DNA of 24,698 bases, taken from assembly GCA_964492135.1 (NCBI GenBank), contig CAZBJW010000035.1:1-24698 (forward strand). Reading direction: 5' to 3'. The stretch's first letter is position 1; every line of letters begins with the position of its first letter. Positions 16,728-24,538 of this stretch are shown piece after piece. The notes beneath the pieces were generated by a model. It was not told the DNA's origin. It searched no databases and was given only the letters and a program-made list of their open reading frames with translations. Source of the stretch: CAYGAW01 sp964492135. Lineage in GTDB: Bacteria; Chloroflexota; Anaerolineae; UBA7937; B3-Chlor. A program made the position numbers and the translations under genes.

Positions 16728-17912
16728 ATGCAGGGAATAGATAGGGTGACGATCATCGTGCTTGATGGGGTCGGCGTCGGTGCACTACCTGATGCAGCCA
16801 AGTATGGGGACGAAGGTAGCGACTCGGTCGGCAACACCGCCAGAGCCGTAGGCGGCTTGAGTCTGCCCCACATGGGCCGCTTGGGGCTGGGGAATCTTAC
16901 CGAGATAGAGGGCGTTCCACCGCGCGATGATACCCTGGGTGCCTACGGACGTCTGGCCGAGGCCTCCGCGGGCAAGGACACCACCTTCGGTCACTGGGAG
17001 TTGACGGGCGTCATCTCTCCGCGGCCCCTGCCCACGTATCCCGAAGGCTTTCCCCGGGAGGTCATAGAGGAGTACGAGAGGCATATTGGACGCAAGACAT
17101 TGGGCAACAAAGCGATCTCGGGCACCGTGGTCATTGAGGAACTGGGCGAAGAGCACATGCGCACGGGCTACCCGATAGTCTATACGTCGGCCGATAGCGT
17201 GTTCCAGGTTGCTGCCCACGAAGAGGTCATACCGCTAGATGAACTATACCGCATTTGTCGCATCGCTCGTGAGATGCTGAAGGGCGAGCATGGCGTGCGG
17301 CGGGTCATTGCCCGGCCCATCGTCGGTGAACCCGGAGGTTTCACCCGGACCGGAAATCGTAGGGACTTCTCCTTGCCGCCGCCGGAGGCCACCCTTCTGG
17401 ACCGACTGGTGGAGGCCGGATGGGAGGTCATCGGTGTAGGCAAGATAGATGACATCTTCGCTGAGCAGGGACTCACTGCTTGCCACCACACTGTGGACAA
17501 CGCAGTGGCGTGTGACGAGGTGGTCAGGTTGCTGCGGAGTGACACCACCGGCTTCATTCTGGCTAACCTCATTGAGTTTGACATGCTCTACGGACATCGC
17601 AACAATCCCGCGGGGTACGCCATGGCGCTGCAACGCTTCGATGAGCGTCTGCCAGAGATCATGCAGGGCCTGCAGCGCAGAGATGTGTTGTTCATCGTCG
17701 CCGACCACGGAAACGACCCCACCACCCCCAGCACTGACCACTCCCGGGAGTATGTGCCTCTGCTAGTCTATGGGCCGCAGGTGAAGGAAGCAGTGGACCT
17801 GGGGACGCGCGAGACCTTCGCTGACGTGGGTGCCACCGTGGCTGAGTTGCTTGGCATACAGCCGTTGCGCAACGGTACGTCTTTCGCCCAAGAGATCTTG
17901 AGGCTGGGCTAG
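16728..17912 (+). CDS. deoB: Phosphopentomutase
   Basis: DeoB interconverts ribose-1-phosphate (or deoxyribose-1-phosphate) and the 5-phosphate, linking nucleoside breakdown to the pentose phosphate pathway. The 394 residues match the usual length. Seen motifs are the N-terminal metal ligand D13 in VLDGVGVG, and GKDTTFGHWE, where Thr85 aligns with the phosphorylated Thr85 of the Bacillus cereus enzyme. ADHGNDPTTPSTDHSREYVPLL holds C-terminal manganese ligands. The gene is monocistronic with its own promoter. The nucleoside-type importer at the window start is functionally compatible but distant. Identity is secure. Confidence 0.97.
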   Translation: MQGIDRVTIIVLDGVGVGALPDAAKYGDEGSDSVGNTARAVGGLSLPHMGRLGLGNLTEIEGVPPRDDTLGAYGRLAEASAGKDTTFGHWELTGVISPRPLPTYPEGFPREVIEEYERHIGRKTLGNKAISGTVVIEELGEEHMRTGYPIVYTSADSVFQVAAHEEVIPLDELYRICRIAREMLKGEHGVRRVIARPIVGEPGGFTRTGNRRDFSLPPPEATLLDRLVEAGWEVIGVGKIDDIFAEQGLTACHHTVDNAVACDEVVRLLRSDTTGFILANLIEFDMLYGHRNNPAGYAMALQRFDERLPEIMQGLQRRDVLFIVADHGNDPTTPSTDHSREYVPLLVYGPQVKEAVDLGTRETFADVGATVAELLGIQPLRNGTSFAQEILRLG

Positions 17913-18004
17913 GGGTGGCCGTCGGCGAGAATCACCGTATTTGACATAAGTCCGCTTCGATGGCCACCGCTTGGACACAGGGCCAGATTCTCACGGTGTC
18001 GGGA

Positions 18005-18787
18005 TCACCTGATCTTCTCAAACAGCTTGTTGTAGGTGGGCGGGAATCTGGGCTCGAAGGCCTGATAGAAGGGTATGGGGTATGACACGCCCACCTGGCG
18101 GCCGGAGACCCGCAGGCCCTCGATTAGCTGATCCGCCGTGTTGGCCGGGGCAGTGAAGGCCAGTTCATCGTCGGCGGTCATGGCAAAGATGCGATCTCCG
18201 CCGCAAGGCAGCACGAGCTGGCAGTCCTGGCGCTGAAGAGTGCGGATGATTCCCTCTGCACATGAAGCAGCCTTGCCGCCAAAGGACGAGTTGATGGGAT
18301 TGCCGTCACGGTAGGTGGCGGCCTGGACGAGGCGCATCATCTGGCCGGGGTTGGCGTAGATCATGATCAGGTCGGGTTCCCACGCGGTTTGCTCCAGCGG
18401 CGAAAGGATCAGCCCTGTGCATTCACCTTTGTTGAGCCTGGGGATCGCCTCGATCTGCTTCCTGGCAGCAGCGGCGTTCTCGGCGTACTCAGCGGCGAGC
18501 ATCAGCTCCGCCACTTCGTCCAGGCTCGGCTCCTTCTCGACCCAGCCGTAGGCAACTAGCGCGGCAGCGCAGCACACGTCATCCTTGACTAGACCTACCT
18601 TCCAGCCGTACCTTCTGGCCATGGTGATCCCTTGACAGATGGTGACCTTGTGCTTCAGCAGCCTGGTGGGGCGGTGTACTCTTTTCGGGAACTCGTCCCC
18701 GGGGCGCAGCAGCTTGACCGCCAGCGGCCTTGTCTGCAGGCGCAACAGGTCAGTCAAGGTTCTGCCTTGTTCTGCTCCATCGTACAT
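18005..18787 (-). CDS. DUF169 family protein (COG2043-like), unknown function
   Basis: The 260-residue soluble protein resembles the DUF169 family. It has an N-terminal TRPLAVKLLRPGDEFP block, a cysteine-bearing middle (KVTICQGITMAR, DDVCCAAALVAYGW), and a C-terminal half with ECTGLILSPLE, NPGQMMRLVQA and FGGKAASCAEG. Several conserved cysteines suggest metal or redox chemistry, but no reaction is established. I start at ATG 18787 because GAGGAGG lies nine bases upstream; a GTG ten codons earlier would put that site inside the gene. It converges with deoB across 92 nt that contain no clear terminator. Confidence 0.85.
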   Translation of the reverse strand: MYDGAEQGRTLTDLLRLQTRPLAVKLLRPGDEFPKRVHRPTRLLKHKVTICQGITMARRYGWKVGLVKDDVCCAAALVAYGWVEKEPSLDEVAELMLAAEYAENAAAARKQIEAIPRLNKGECTGLILSPLEQTAWEPDLIMIYANPGQMMRLVQAATYRDGNPINSSFGGKAASCAEGIIRTLQRQDCQLVLPCGGDRIFAMTADDELAFTAPANTADQLIEGLRVSGRQVGVSYPIPFYQAFEPRFPPTYNKLFEKIR

Positions 18788-18834
18788 GGCGTCTAGCCTC
18801 CTCTGGGAGTCGGGCACCTCACTTCCCGTCGGAC

Positions 18835-18863
18835 ATTATAGTGTGAGCGGGAAGGGGTAGCAA
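18835..18863 (-). promoter_or_regulatory. Sigma-70 promoter for the DUF169 gene
   Basis: On the minus strand TTGCTA (18863-18858), 17 bases, then a perfect TATAAT (18840-18835). Transcription would start about 40 nt before the ATG. Confidence 0.65.
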
Positions 18864-18878
18864 GAAAGCCTGCTGGAC

Positions 18879-18930
18879 TGCCTTGGCATGACGGGCACGG
18901 CGTGATATAGTCTCCCTGGACTGCCAAGGC
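18879..18930. promoter_or_regulatory. Two related palindromic sites around the SpoIIM-gene promoter
   Basis: TGCCTTGGCA (18879-18888) is an interrupted palindrome covering the -35 box. TGCCAAGGC (18922-18930) lies just after the predicted start of transcription. Both follow the identical bases TGGAC, and the two sites sit 43 bp apart, as paired operator sites often do. Confidence 0.35.
18883..18911 (+). promoter_or_regulatory. Sigma-70 promoter for the SpoIIM-like gene
   Basis: TTGGCA (18883-18888) and TATAGT (18906-18911) are 17 bases apart, each with five of six consensus bases. The leader to the gene would be about 140 nt and contains a CGTGG/CCACG pair but no recognised riboswitch. Confidence 0.65.
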
Positions 18931-19060
18931 GAGATCGCCGTGATCGACTTGGCGCAACAATGGTACTCGAAGTCAGGGACAAGGGAAATCCCAGGACAGC
19001 TCGTGGTCTGCGACGTCTTTCGGCCACGGCGTTTCGTGCGCAAGATCCGGGGGATTGCTG

Positions 19061-19699
19061 ATGAATGCTTTGCGTGGTGCCTGGCGGATAGTCACGGACT
19101 ATCGCAGGCCCTACTTGATCTTGAATGCCACGTACTATGGCCTGGTGTTACTGGGGATGACCTACGTGGCTTTTGTCGATCCAGCATTGCAGGAGCAGTT
19201 GCTGGGCACGGTTGAAGGTGCCTTCACCGAAGGTCCCTTGGCAACAGTGGGTGGGGCCTACCTGGGGGGCAATGTGTTCGCAGCGGCGGTGCTGACCTTT
19301 GTGGTCAACCTCTCGGTGGGGAGTCTACTTAGTATCACCCTCCCTTCACTGATTTTCCCTTTCAGTGGACTGCTGCTCGGCGCCTACAGAGCCGTCTTGT
19401 GGGGGCTGATCTTGGCTCCGACCGGCACTGAACTGGCCTTGGTGATGATCCCCCACTCACTGACGCTGCTGCTGGAAGGGCAGGCCTACATTCTGACTAT
19501 GCTGGCTATTTTTGTGCAGGGCAAGGCCTTTCTCTGGCCAGACAGTGTGGGAGCGGCGAACCGCTCGCAGGGTTATGTCACGGGTTTGAAACTGTCCGCA
19601 CGCCTCTACCTGTTGGTGGTCCTGGTTCTGGCGGTCGCCGCCATCTACGAAGCACTGGAGGTGACGATCATGGTGCGCCTGGCGCCGGGGGCGCTTTAG
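19061..19699 (+). CDS. SpoIIM-like (stage II sporulation protein M/DUF95 family) integral membrane protein
   Basis: This 212-residue polytopic membrane protein has an amphipathic N-terminus (MNALRGAWRIVTDYRRPY) and about five hydrophobic segments, including long helices near 20-40, 68-90 and 95-118. Its pattern, with a GN-F-AAAVLTFVVN stretch and an IPHSLTLLLEGQAYI motif (compare the H-x2-E-x6-A motif of the family), resembles SpoIIM/DUF95 proteins. These are widespread in non-sporulating bacteria too, so sporulation should not be assumed. I start at ATG 19061 with GGGGG seven bases upstream; a TTG two codons earlier is less likely. It stands alone, with a dedicated promoter and ssb following under its own promoter. 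Confidence 0.75.
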   Translation: MNALRGAWRIVTDYRRPYLILNATYYGLVLLGMTYVAFVDPALQEQLLGTVEGAFTEGPLATVGGAYLGGNVFAAAVLTFVVNLSVGSLLSITLPSLIFPFSGLLLGAYRAVLWGLILAPTGTELALVMIPHSLTLLLEGQAYILTMLAIFVQGKAFLWPDSVGAANRSQGYVTGLKLSARLYLLVVLVLAVAAIYEALEVTIMVRLAPGAL

Positions 19700-19713
19700 C
19701 GCAAGGGTCCAGG

Positions 19714-19747
19714 CGGTCTTGCAATGTAAGACCGTCTGTGCTATATT
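19714..19747 (+). promoter_or_regulatory. ssb promoter overlapping an inverted repeat
   Basis: TTGCAA (19719-19724) and TATATT (19742-19747) are separated by 17 bases. CGGTCTT (19714-19720) and AAGACCG (19728-19734) form a perfect 7-bp inverted repeat with a 7-base loop that covers the -35 box. The repeat could be an operator, or the terminator hairpin of the preceding gene. Confidence 0.6.
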
Positions 19748-19802
19748 CAGCCTGGTTAAGGGGATTGGTGTTTTGTGGCAGAACGTGGTCGAGGAGGAGA
19801 GT

Positions 19803-20222
19803 ATGTATCAAAAGGTAACCATCGTCGGCAATCTGGGGAATGACCCCGAGATGCGCTACACGCCCAGTGGCGTGCCTGTGACGCGTTTCAGCGTGGCCAC
19901 GAACCGGCGTTGGACGACTCCCGAGGGAGATCAAAGGGAGGAAACCGCGTGGTTCCGGGTGTCAGCATGGAGAAGATTGGCCGAGACCTGCAATCAGTAC
20001 CTGAGCAAGGGTAGGCAGGTGTTGGTCGAAGGGCGCCTGGTACCGGATGCCGAGACGGGGGGGCCGCGAGTGTGGACCGGGAACGACGGGGTCGCTCGCG
20101 CCTCCTATGAACTCAACGCGCTTAACGTCAAGTTCCTGGGCGGCAGAGCTGAGAAAGAGGAGGCTCTTCCGCCTGAGATGCCCGACGTTGCTGAGGAAGC
20201 GGAAGACGAGATACCCTTCTAG
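19803..20222 (+). CDS. ssb: Single-stranded DNA-binding protein
   Basis: SSB coats single-stranded DNA during replication, repair and recombination and recruits partners through its C-terminal tip. The 139-residue product starts MYQKVTIVGNLGNDPEMRY, the standard beginning of the OB-fold, with EETAWFRVSAWRRLAE and LSKGRQVLVEGRL following. It ends with the classic acidic-hydrophobic tip DEIPF. The linker is short (about 110-130). The start is ATG 19803, with AGGAGG five bases upstream; the open frame reaches back to 19719 but that would begin before the promoter's -10 box. It stands alone, without the rpsF/rpsR neighbours seen in many bacteria. Confidence 0.95.
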   Translation: MYQKVTIVGNLGNDPEMRYTPSGVPVTRFSVATNRRWTTPEGDQREETAWFRVSAWRRLAETCNQYLSKGRQVLVEGRLVPDAETGGPRVWTGNDGVARASYELNALNVKFLGGRAEKEEALPPEMPDVAEEAEDEIPF

Positions 20223-20262
20223 TCCTCAGTCTGGAACCGCGGCAAGAAACCATACTGGCTGC

Positions 20263-21522
20263 CTAGAACAGGCTGGCGGGGCATACGTCTGCTGGCGTAA
20301 ATGTGGGATTGGCATAGCCATAGTCGGCTAGGATGTCAGCCGTTGCGGGATGTTCGGCGGCAAACGCCGTCACCTCTTGACACGCTGAACTCAGGTCGCC
20401 AGTCGTGAGGTAGGCTTCCCACAACACCCTCATGACCTGGGCATAGATGTGGTCGGGTTGTTCTTTTAGTATTCCATCCTGGACTGCTTTCGCCGCATCT
20501 ACGTCACCCTCGAGCAGGTACGTGAGGGACAGGCGATATCGCGAGTAGGCCGTCAGGTCTACCCTCTCATACTCGCCCATCCACGCCTCCAAGTTCGGGT
20601 TCTTTATGGCCTGCCGGTATAGCTCTGCAGCCTTTACGTAGTCGCCCTCCAACAGGGCCTGGTTGGCGTCCAGCACCGTGAAGTACAGATAGTTCGAAGG
20701 ATCGTAGATCGTCTCCGTGAGGGCGTAGGTGTGCCCGTCCCACTTATAGATTTCAGTGCGTGGCCTTTGTGGTCCCGCTCCTACTGAACCTATCATCCCC
20801 CCGTACATCAACACCTCCGGAACGGCATCTCCATCCCGGTCGCTGAAGGAGACCTCCGCGAAGGTCATCTCGATACCGCCATCGATAAGGTGGTCATATG
20901 TCCCTCCGCCTGACACGACGATGTAGACGGTCGTGGTGCAAGTGTGGGCACCGCAAGAGTTCGTGGTGAAGGTCAGTTCCGTATGTCCGTCCCGGTTGAC
21001 GTCGTCCACGTTGAGCAGCGACGGGTCCACGACTACAGTGTCATTACTTGCTCTGTAGGCCAACCGGTACTTCCCCTCCACGGTATCCAGAACTAGGAGG
21101 TCGCCAGGGATCTCGATCACATACTCTTCCGACGGGTCCACGAGCACGAGGAGCAACTCGCCTAGTCCATCGTCATCCACATCCACCCTGAGGAGATCGG
21201 TAACGTGTCGCAGAGCCCCCCAATCGTTGAGCATCACCCGCAAGCCATCGACATCGCCCTGAGTCTCGTTCAGGTAAGACACGATGGTCTTGGCGTAGTC
21301 GGCGAAGTCATCCGGCCGGGGAGGGAACGGGATTGGCGTGGGGGAAGCGGACGTTGTGGCTGTCGGTTCAGGAACCGGCGTCGGGATGGCGGCTGGTTCG
21401 ACCGTCGCGGTGGGGGCGGGCCGTGGAACGAGGAAGTCTGGAAAAGGAAGTTCACCGCATCCCGCCAGGCCTATCAGCAGCAGGGCCACCGCCATTGGGC
21501 AGATGACCCTACTTGTATCCAC
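20263..21522 (-). CDS. Lipoprotein with acidic calcium-loop-like repeats and TPR-like C-terminus
   Basis: This is an exported lipid-anchored protein of 419 residues. The signal peptide ends in lipobox LAGC with C22 as the lipidated residue. Residues 33-70 form a Pro/Thr-rich linker that would hold the domain off the membrane. Three Asp-rich loops, DVDDDGLGE (114-122), DVNRDGHTE (174-182) and DRDGDAVPE (228-236), recall the calcium-binding loops of FG-GAP/VCBS or dockerin-type repeats. Residues about 280-400 look like helical TPR-type repeats (LLEGDYVKAAELYRQAI). The start is GTG, only 21 nt after glnA, so the two are probably one transcript. No specific function is recognised. Confidence 0.85.
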   Translation of the reverse strand: MDTSRVICPMAVALLLIGLAGCGELPFPDFLVPRPAPTATVEPAAIPTPVPEPTATTSASPTPIPFPPRPDDFADYAKTIVSYLNETQGDVDGLRVMLNDWGALRHVTDLLRVDVDDDGLGELLLVLVDPSEEYVIEIPGDLLVLDTVEGKYRLAYRASNDTVVVDPSLLNVDDVNRDGHTELTFTTNSCGAHTCTTTVYIVVSGGGTYDHLIDGGIEMTFAEVSFSDRDGDAVPEVLMYGGMIGSVGAGPQRPRTEIYKWDGHTYALTETIYDPSNYLYFTVLDANQALLEGDYVKAAELYRQAIKNPNLEAWMGEYERVDLTAYSRYRLSLTYLLEGDVDAAKAVQDGILKEQPDHIYAQVMRVLWEAYLTTGDLSSACQEVTAFAAEHPATADILADYGYANPTFTPADVCPASLF

Positions 21523-21543
21523 CCTCTCGTTGCCTCCGTTGCG

Positions 21544-22887
21544 CTACAGCAAGTTCAAATACTGATCCAATTCCCACTGCGTCACCTGTGTCCGATACTG
21601 ATTCCATTCGGTCTCCTTCGCTCTTGTGAAGGCCTCGTAAACGTGCTCGCCAAGCGTCTCTCGCAGGACCTCATCTCTCTCCAGTTCGCCGAGCGCCTCG
21701 ATGAGACTGCCGGGCAACGTGTCGATGGAGAGTTCCCGTAGCTTCTCGTCGCTGAAGTCATAAACATTCTCCTCTACAGGCGGCGGAGGAGTCAGCTTCT
21801 GCTTGACGCCCTCCAGGCCCGCGGCCAACATAGCCGCATAGGCCAGATAAGGGTTGCAGCTGGGATCGGGGCAACGCAGTTCGAGCCGGGTTTTCTCCTC
21901 TCGCCCCTCGGAGTACCGAGGGATGCGGACGAGCGCGGAGCGGTTGATCTGGCCCCAGCAGATGTAGACGGGTGCCTCGTATCCGGGCACCAGACGCTTG
22001 TAAGAGTTTACCGTGGGGGCCACCACAGCTGTCAAGGCACGCGCATGCTTCATCTGCCCGGCCATGAAATGGTAGGCTAGCGGAGACAACCGATACTCGT
22101 CCTGAGGATCGAAGAAGGCGTTCCTTCCCCGTGAGTCGAAAAGGCTTTGGTGGGTGTGCATTCCCGAGCCGTTAAGGCCGAAAAGGGGCTTGGGCATGAA
22201 AGTGGCGTGCAGGCCATGATCCTGAGCAATAGCCTTGACCACGTATTTGAAGGTCATACAGTTGTCAGCACTGGTCAAGGCTTCGGCATAACGGAAATTG
22301 ATCTCGTGCTGCCCCGATGCTACCTCATGGTGAGCTCTTTCGACCTTGATGCCCATGGCTTCCAGGCCAAGGATGATATCCTGGCGGACTTCCGAGGCAA
22401 GGTCACGGGGCGAGAAGTCGAAATAGCTGGCCACGTCGTGAGGGACTGGTGCTGTGCTGGGCTTATCATCCAGCATGGTGAACAGGAAAAACTCCAGTTC
22501 AGAGCTGACGTGGTAGGTGTATCCCATCCTCTGGCATTCTGCCAAGGCGATCTTGAGGACCAAACGGGGATCTCCGGAGAAGGGCTGGCCGTCTGGCTGC
22601 AGCAAGTCGCAGATCAGCCGCGCTGTGCGTTGCTCTGGGGGCGACCAAGGGAGAACCCGGTAGGTATTCACGTCGGGCATCAGGTACATGTCGCTTTCCG
22701 CGATGCGGGTGAAGCCCTCTACAGTCGAACCGTCAAACCAGATGCCTTTCTCCAAGGCTTCCGCCAGTTCGGTGACGGGAACGGTCACGTTCTTCATGGT
22801 GCCCATCACGTCTGTGAACTGGAGGCTCACGAACTTGATCTGGTCAGCCTTGGTGCGCTCGACTAGCTCCGTCGTCGTTTGTGTCAC
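21544..22887 (-). CDS. glnA: Glutamine synthetase, type I (Bacillus-like GSI-alpha)
   Basis: GlnA makes glutamine from glutamate, ammonia and ATP as a dodecamer. The 447 residues fit the GSI-alpha length. Seen are FDGSTVEGF and ESDMYLMPD near the N-terminus, the metal-ligand motif SSELEFFLF, ASGQHEINFRYAEAL, and NGSGMHTHQSL. The substrate-side segment PTVNSYKRLVPGYEAPVYICWG and the C-terminal EWNQYRTQVTQWELDQYL also closely resemble the Bacillus enzyme. R61 corresponds to Bacillus Arg62, used in glutamine feedback inhibition in GSI-alpha enzymes. Translation starts at GTG with GGGAGG eight bases upstream. It leads a two-gene unit with the lipoprotein gene. Confidence 0.97.
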   Translation of the reverse strand: MTQTTTELVERTKADQIKFVSLQFTDVMGTMKNVTVPVTELAEALEKGIWFDGSTVEGFTRIAESDMYLMPDVNTYRVLPWSPPEQRTARLICDLLQPDGQPFSGDPRLVLKIALAECQRMGYTYHVSSELEFFLFTMLDDKPSTAPVPHDVASYFDFSPRDLASEVRQDIILGLEAMGIKVERAHHEVASGQHEINFRYAEALTSADNCMTFKYVVKAIAQDHGLHATFMPKPLFGLNGSGMHTHQSLFDSRGRNAFFDPQDEYRLSPLAYHFMAGQMKHARALTAVVAPTVNSYKRLVPGYEAPVYICWGQINRSALVRIPRYSEGREEKTRLELRCPDPSCNPYLAYAAMLAAGLEGVKQKLTPPPPVEENVYDFSDEKLRELSIDTLPGSLIEALGELERDEVLRETLGEHVYEAFTRAKETEWNQYRTQVTQWELDQYLNLL

Positions 22888-22917
22888 GGGTGCTACCTCC
22901 CTCCGGTTAACGGTGGC

Positions 22918-22946
22918 ATTATAGCAGATGGCCCGTGGGCAGGCAA
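22918..22946 (-). promoter_or_regulatory. Sigma-70 promoter for glnA
   Basis: On the minus strand TTGCCT (22946-22941), 17 bases, then a perfect TATAAT (22923-22918). The leader would be about 25 nt. I see no clear GlnR-type inverted repeat overlapping it. Confidence 0.65.
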
Positions 22947-22999
22947 TCTGTTGGCCAGGAGCAGAGGGCAGAGCACGGATTCTCCCGGCCGATGGGTGG

Positions 23000-23029
23000 T
23001 TGACCGCCTGTCAATGGGAAGTGTATAAT
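23000..23029 (+). promoter_or_regulatory. Sigma-70 promoter for the glycosyltransferase gene
   Basis: TTGACC (23000-23005) and a perfect TATAAT (23024-23029) are 18 bases apart. This places the start of transcription near 23036 and excludes the upstream part of the open frame (from 22928) as coding. Confidence 0.65.
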
Positions 23030-23083
23030 GCTGCCTGTCAAGACGTGGCGGCGGATGGAATCTCGACGATTCCGGAGTTGAAG

Positions 23084-24538
23084 ATGGGGAAGCTCGGTCC
23101 CTCTCTGACCTGGGGCACGCGTATGCTGCTTGTTGTCGTCCTCTCAGCTGCTATCGCCTCCTTCGCGTATCACGCCGGCAAGATTTTCCTTTTTCCGTAC
23201 GAACTGGCCGCTGGAGAGGAATTGCTCCTCAGGGATGCAGTACAGGTAGTGCGGGGCAGGCCCATTTACAGCGACGTCAACGACTTCCCCTTTGTGGTGT
23301 CTAACTATCCACCGCTTTTCGCAGCCCTTTCGGCCTTTCTTTTCCCCGTGCTCGGTCAGTCCTTGGCGGCGACACGCCTGGCGGCAACGGTTTCCACTTT
23401 GCTCACGGCGCTGCTTATCGGTGCCATCATCTATGGGGAGAGCGGTAGGGCCCTGGCGTCTGCCTGTTGTGGGGCCGCCTATCTCGCTTCCGTCTTCGTC
23501 TATGAGTGGGGTGCGTGGGGGAGGGTCGATGTCACAGCGCTCCTCTTCTCCTTGCTGGCCATACTGGTCATCTTGCGCTGGACCGATTGGCAGGGGACTT
23601 TTCTGGCCGCATTCTGCTGTCTTCTTTCAGTTTACACCAAGCAGACCCAGTGGGCGGCGCCTTTGGCCATCACGCTGTGGCTGTTGTGGCGTCGTGAATG
23701 GCGGCATGCCGTCGGGTTCACTCTGACGTTGGGCGGCCTGGGAGTCGTCGGGTTTCTCCTTCTCACGGTGGCTAGCGACGGTCAGTTCTATCATCACCTC
23801 ATCACCTACAACCTTCTGGACTACTCCCTGCGCTCATTCCTGAGCTACTGGCGAGCCTTTCTGCTGACTCATGGTGCGATAGTCGCCGCTGCGGTTGTGT
23901 GGGTCGTAGGCTGTCTCTGGAAGCGGCGCCTTGCGCTTCCCATGCTGTACTTTGGGGCCTCGGCTCTCATCACCGCAGGGGCGGGTCGTGCGGGAGCCAG
24001 CAGCAACTACTTTCTGGAGCTGATCGCGGCAACGTTGATCCTCTGCGGGCTGCTATGGAGCGAGTCGGAGAGGCGTTGGAATTACGCTGCCCTGGCTATG
24101 CCCGCGATACTATTGCTCCAGCTTGTCTGGTTCAAGGCCTTTCCGCTCACGCCGCTGGCAGGTTGCTACGATCCATTGCTGTCCTTCGGCTACACACCGC
24201 AGGCCACCGATGTGTTGGCTGGGGAGAAGATAGACCACTACGTCCAAAATGCCGACGGAGAGATCCTCACCGAAGGTGGAGGCTTCGCTCTGCGTAATGG
24301 GAAGGAGGTCTACGGCAGTCCCTGGCTGCTCAAGGCCTTGGAGGGTACCGGACTGGTGGACCAGGGGCTTGACGGGCTGGAGCGCGCCCTGGCTGAGCAT
24401 CGATTCTCGCTGATCATCCTGACCTGGCAATCGTATCCGCCACGCATTCTGGAGGCGGTCTGGGCCAACTATCAGCGCATCGACACCGTAGACTGCGTGT
24501 TCAGATACGAGATCTTCGTGCCCCGGGACGGAGGCTAA
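23084..24538 (+). CDS. Polytopic membrane protein, GT39/ArnT-like glycosyltransferase
   Basis: The 484-residue product has about ten hydrophobic segments and a soluble C-terminal domain (about 365-484). The first periplasmic loop contains GEELLLRDAVQVVRGRPIYSDV (42-63), with acidic residues E45/E46 or D51 where this superfamily has its catalytic acid. The NYPPLF motif follows at 74-79. These features fit lipid-phospho-sugar-dependent glycosyltransferases of the GT-C fold. The acceptor and sugar are unknown. I start at ATG 23084, with CGGAG six bases upstream and the promoter just before. Its stop codon overlaps by four bases the stop of the convergent gene. Confidence 0.82.
   Translation: MGKLGPSLTWGTRMLLVVVLSAAIASFAYHAGKIFLFPYELAAGEELLLRDAVQVVRGRPIYSDVNDFPFVVSNYPPLFAALSAFLFPVLGQSLAATRLAATVSTLLTALLIGAIIYGESGRALASACCGAAYLASVFVYEWGAWGRVDVTALLFSLLAILVILRWTDWQGTFLAAFCCLLSVYTKQTQWAAPLAITLWLLWRREWRHAVGFTLTLGGLGVVGFLLLTVASDGQFYHHLITYNLLDYSLRSFLSYWRAFLLTHGAIVAAAVVWVVGCLWKRRLALPMLYFGASALITAGAGRAGASSNYFLELIAATLILCGLLWSESERRWNYAALAMPAILLLQLVWFKAFPLTPLAGCYDPLLSFGYTPQATDVLAGEKIDHYVQNADGEILTEGGGFALRNGKEVYGSPWLLKALEGTGLVDQGLDGLERALAEHRFSLIILTWQSYPPRILEAVWANYQRIDTVDCVFRYEIFVPRDGG

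Noticed and set aside
17914..17968. GGTGGCC/GGCCACC inverted repeat between deoB and the DUF169 gene as a bidirectional terminator
   Set aside because: The 41-base loop is too large and no T-run follows on either strand.
19719..19802. 28-residue N-terminal extension of ssb
   Set aside because: It covers the ssb promoter, and SSB proteins normally begin at the MYQKV-like position with the strong AGGAGG site.
22147..22866. 239-residue plus-strand open frame opposite glnA
   Set aside because: It is fully antisense to a certain glutamine synthetase and has no own ribosome site.
22928..23083. N-terminal extension of the glycosyltransferase frame
   Set aside because: A strong promoter lies inside it (23000-23029) and the extension lacks membrane or domain character; ATG 23084 has a ribosome site.
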